A stretch of 23,639 bases of DNA from a virus: IMG/VR virus record IMGVR_UViG_3300044574_000009, positions 1 through 23,639 of that record; one strand, given 5' to 3'. The notes beneath the pieces were generated by a model, which ran no database searches, was not told the DNA's origin, and worked only from the letters and a program-made list of their open reading frames with translations. This document shows positions 22,126 to 23,639 of this stretch, piece after piece. The stretch's first letter is position 1. Each line of letters begins with the position of its first letter. The position numbers were made by a program, and so were the translations under genes.

Positions 22126-23639
22126 GTGACCGTTTCATCCCAGACCCCCATCAATCGAAGCACCGGAAATGGGGTGACAACCGTCTTCCCCTACACCTTC
22201 AAAATCATTGCGGCCGCAGATATTGAGGTCACCGTCGATGATGTGGTGAAGACCTTGAATGTGGACTACACAGTGTCCGGCACTGGCGCTGATGCTGGCG
22301 GTAATGTCACCATGACCGTGGCACCGGCCGACCTTTCCAGCGTGGTGCGCAGGCGCAGCATGGCGCTGGTGCGTACAACCGACTATCAGGATCAGGGTGA
22401 GCTGCCAGCTGCCACGCTAGACGGTGATCTGGATTCGGCTGTACTCATGATCCAGCAGGTGGATGAACAGATCGGGCGGGCTCTGACTTTGCCGTTCGGC
22501 GTTGTTGGCGTATCGACTGAACTGCCAACGCCAGTTATCAATGGCTTGCTGGGGTGGAACAGCGCAGGCACCGCCATCGCGCATTACACCGGAGCAGCCT
22601 CTAGCCTGGTTAGCGCTGCGATGGCTCCAGTAGTTGCCGGATCTGATCTGGATACAGCAAGAACTGCCATGGGTGTGGCCAAGTCTGGCGCAAACACTGA
22701 TATCACAAGTCTGGGGGCGGTCACCGGTGTAACCGCATCCAATGGCGACAACTCATTGAAGCTGGCCACTACGGCTTTTGTTGCAGCCAATGCGCGATCT
22801 GCTGGCCTCTTCTACAAAATCTCCACCACCTCAGTGGCCTTCACCAAAACCGGAGCCAACAGCGCCAGCATCAAGGCGGGCACCATCGTCGATGTTTTGG
22901 GTATGTTAGTCACCTTTGCCACTGCCACAGCCATCGTCATGCCCACGCTCACCGCTGGCACCGACTACGCCATTTACGCCTGCGCCGATGACACCGTTCG
23001 GGCTGACTCCAGCTTCACCAACCCCACCGGCTACACCACGGCCGACAGCCGACTGATTGGCGGCTTTCATTACGGGCTGGTGGCCAGCGGCACCACGCTG
23101 GCGGGCGGCTCATTCAACACTGCGGGCAGCGTGCAAACGGGCGGCATGGTGTGGACGCAGGGGCAGGTGGACGACATTGCGGGCATCAACAAATACAGCC
23201 TGTGGGATTTGTACTGGCGTGCCAACGTGAGCGACCTGCGCGCGCAAAAGGGTTTTGTGCTGACGGACGCGGGCAACTGGGTAGCCATCTACTTTGCCAG
23301 CACCGACTGCGACACCAACGGACTGAGCAAGTACAACACCGATGTGGCCAGCGGCACCGTGCTGCCAAAAATCCCCACTACCATGGGCGGCAACGGCACC
23401 CTGACCTATGCCGACTACAACTGGTGGCGTGCCAGTGAACATGCCCGCGCCTACGGTGCCCGCCTGTTGACCGATGCCGAAGCCAACATCGCATTCTTTG
23501 GCGTGACAGAAAACCAGTCATTGGGCGGCGCTGCCAGCACCATCCCGCTGACCACCCGCGCAGCAGGCTACACCAGCAAATACGGCGTGGAGCAGGCCAC
23601 TGGCCATCATTGGGCTTGGGGTGACGATAGCTCGGGCAC
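22126..23639 (+). CDS. Tail fibre with DGR-target-like lectin domain (3' end cut by window)
   Basis: The frame begins at GTG 22126, with GAGG eight bases earlier, and stays open to the window edge (504 residues plus two bases). Residues 1-125 match the T7 gp17-type virion-anchoring domain (INRSTGNGVTTVFPYTFKI, DYTVSGTG, ATLDGDLDSAVLMIQQVDEQIGRALTLP). Residues about 200-224 contain NGDNSLKLATTAFVAANA, a common fibre-shaft motif. Residues about 345-504 form a C-type-lectin / formylglycine-generating-enzyme-like domain: ASEHARAYGARLLTDAEA, then TSKYGVEQATGHHWAWGDD, equivalent to the G-K-R-L-x-T-x-A-E and GL-x-x-x-x-GN-x-W-x-W patterns of DGR target proteins. In such proteins the variable residues lie about 25-90 residues further on, outside this window. 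Role: host receptor binding. Confidence 0.85.
   Translation, partial: MTVSSQTPINRSTGNGVTTVFPYTFKIIAAADIEVTVDDVVKTLNVDYTVSGTGADAGGNVTMTVAPADLSSVVRRRSMALVRTTDYQDQGELPAATLDGDLDSAVLMIQQVDEQIGRALTLPFGVVGVSTELPTPVINGLLGWNSAGTAIAHYTGAASSLVSAAMAPVVAGSDLDTARTAMGVAKSGANTDITSLGAVTGVTASNGDNSLKLATTAFVAANARSAGLFYKISTTSVAFTKTGANSASIKAGTIVDVLGMLVTFATATAIVMPTLTAGTDYAIYACADDTVRADSSFTNPTGYTTADSRLIGGFHYGLVASGTTLAGGSFNTAGSVQTGGMVWTQGQVDDIAGINKYSLWDLYWRANVSDLRAQKGFVLTDAGNWVAIYFASTDCDTNGLSKYNTDVASGTVLPKIPTTMGGNGTLTYADYNWWRASEHARAYGARLLTDAEANIAFFGVTENQSLGGAASTIPLTTRAAGYTSKYGVEQATGHHWAWGDDSSG

Noticed and set aside
1-23639. CRISPR array, tRNA or rRNA genes, insertion sequence, integrase
   Set aside because: No regularly spaced repeats, no cloverleaf-like sequence recognised and no transposase or recombinase signature found by reading.

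Overview
The window looks like the structural and packaging half of a podovirus (short-tailed, T7-like virion plan) or a closely related prophage. The GC-rich sequence, codon use and family resemblances (a Bbp19-type small protein, T7-like head and tail genes, ejection proteins of the kind seen in phages of Bordetella, Burkholderia and Comamonadaceae) suggest a Burkholderiales host. Host assignment is inference. No integrase, attachment site, tRNA, rRNA, CRISPR array or lysis cassette was recognised, so lytic versus prophage cannot be decided here. All recognised genes but one lie on the + strand, packed with ATGA/TAATG overlaps.

Layout. Positions 1-1793 hold the end of the DNA-metabolism region: a truncated unknown gene, an HNH endonuclease with an AP2 DNA-binding tail, a possible 20-residue leader ORF, a RuvC-like resolvase and a small helix-turn-helix protein. 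Positions 1866-6667 hold the head module: two small head-associated proteins, portal (head-tail connector), a Bbp19-like protein, scaffold, a terminator, then major capsid protein and a small capsid-associated protein closed by a second terminator. Positions 6738-14773 hold the tail and ejection module: tail tubular A-like, tail tubular B-like, a GNAT acetyltransferase, and three internal/ejection proteins in the order of T7 gp14-gp15-gp16. The last of these hides a well-supported overprinted ORF. Positions 14774-17241 hold three beta-rich virion proteins, one built of tandem TD-x-x-D repeats. Positions 17210-17617 are an insertion-scarred spot with an antisense two-helix membrane protein and a truncated HNH remnant. 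Positions 17614-22094 hold a fourth large ejection-type protein and the small and large terminase subunits. From 22126 to the window edge runs a tail fibre with a T7 gp17-type virion anchor.

The most notable signal is at the right edge. The fibre's C-terminal region has the C-type-lectin/formylglycine-generating-enzyme-like fold typical of diversity-generating retroelement (DGR) target proteins, and the window stops just before the place where the variable repeat would be. A second signal is an identical 16-base hairpin-forming element, always in the same orientation, 55, 154 and 94 bases upstream of the starts of the head operon, the capsid gene and the tail fibre. It is a candidate late promoter or operator family. 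A small HTH protein is encoded directly before the first copy.

Likely collaboration: portal, scaffold and capsid build the procapsid; TerS/TerL package DNA through the portal; the tubular proteins complete the stubby tail; the internal proteins are ejected to carry DNA across the envelope; the fibre, possibly diversified, recognises the host.
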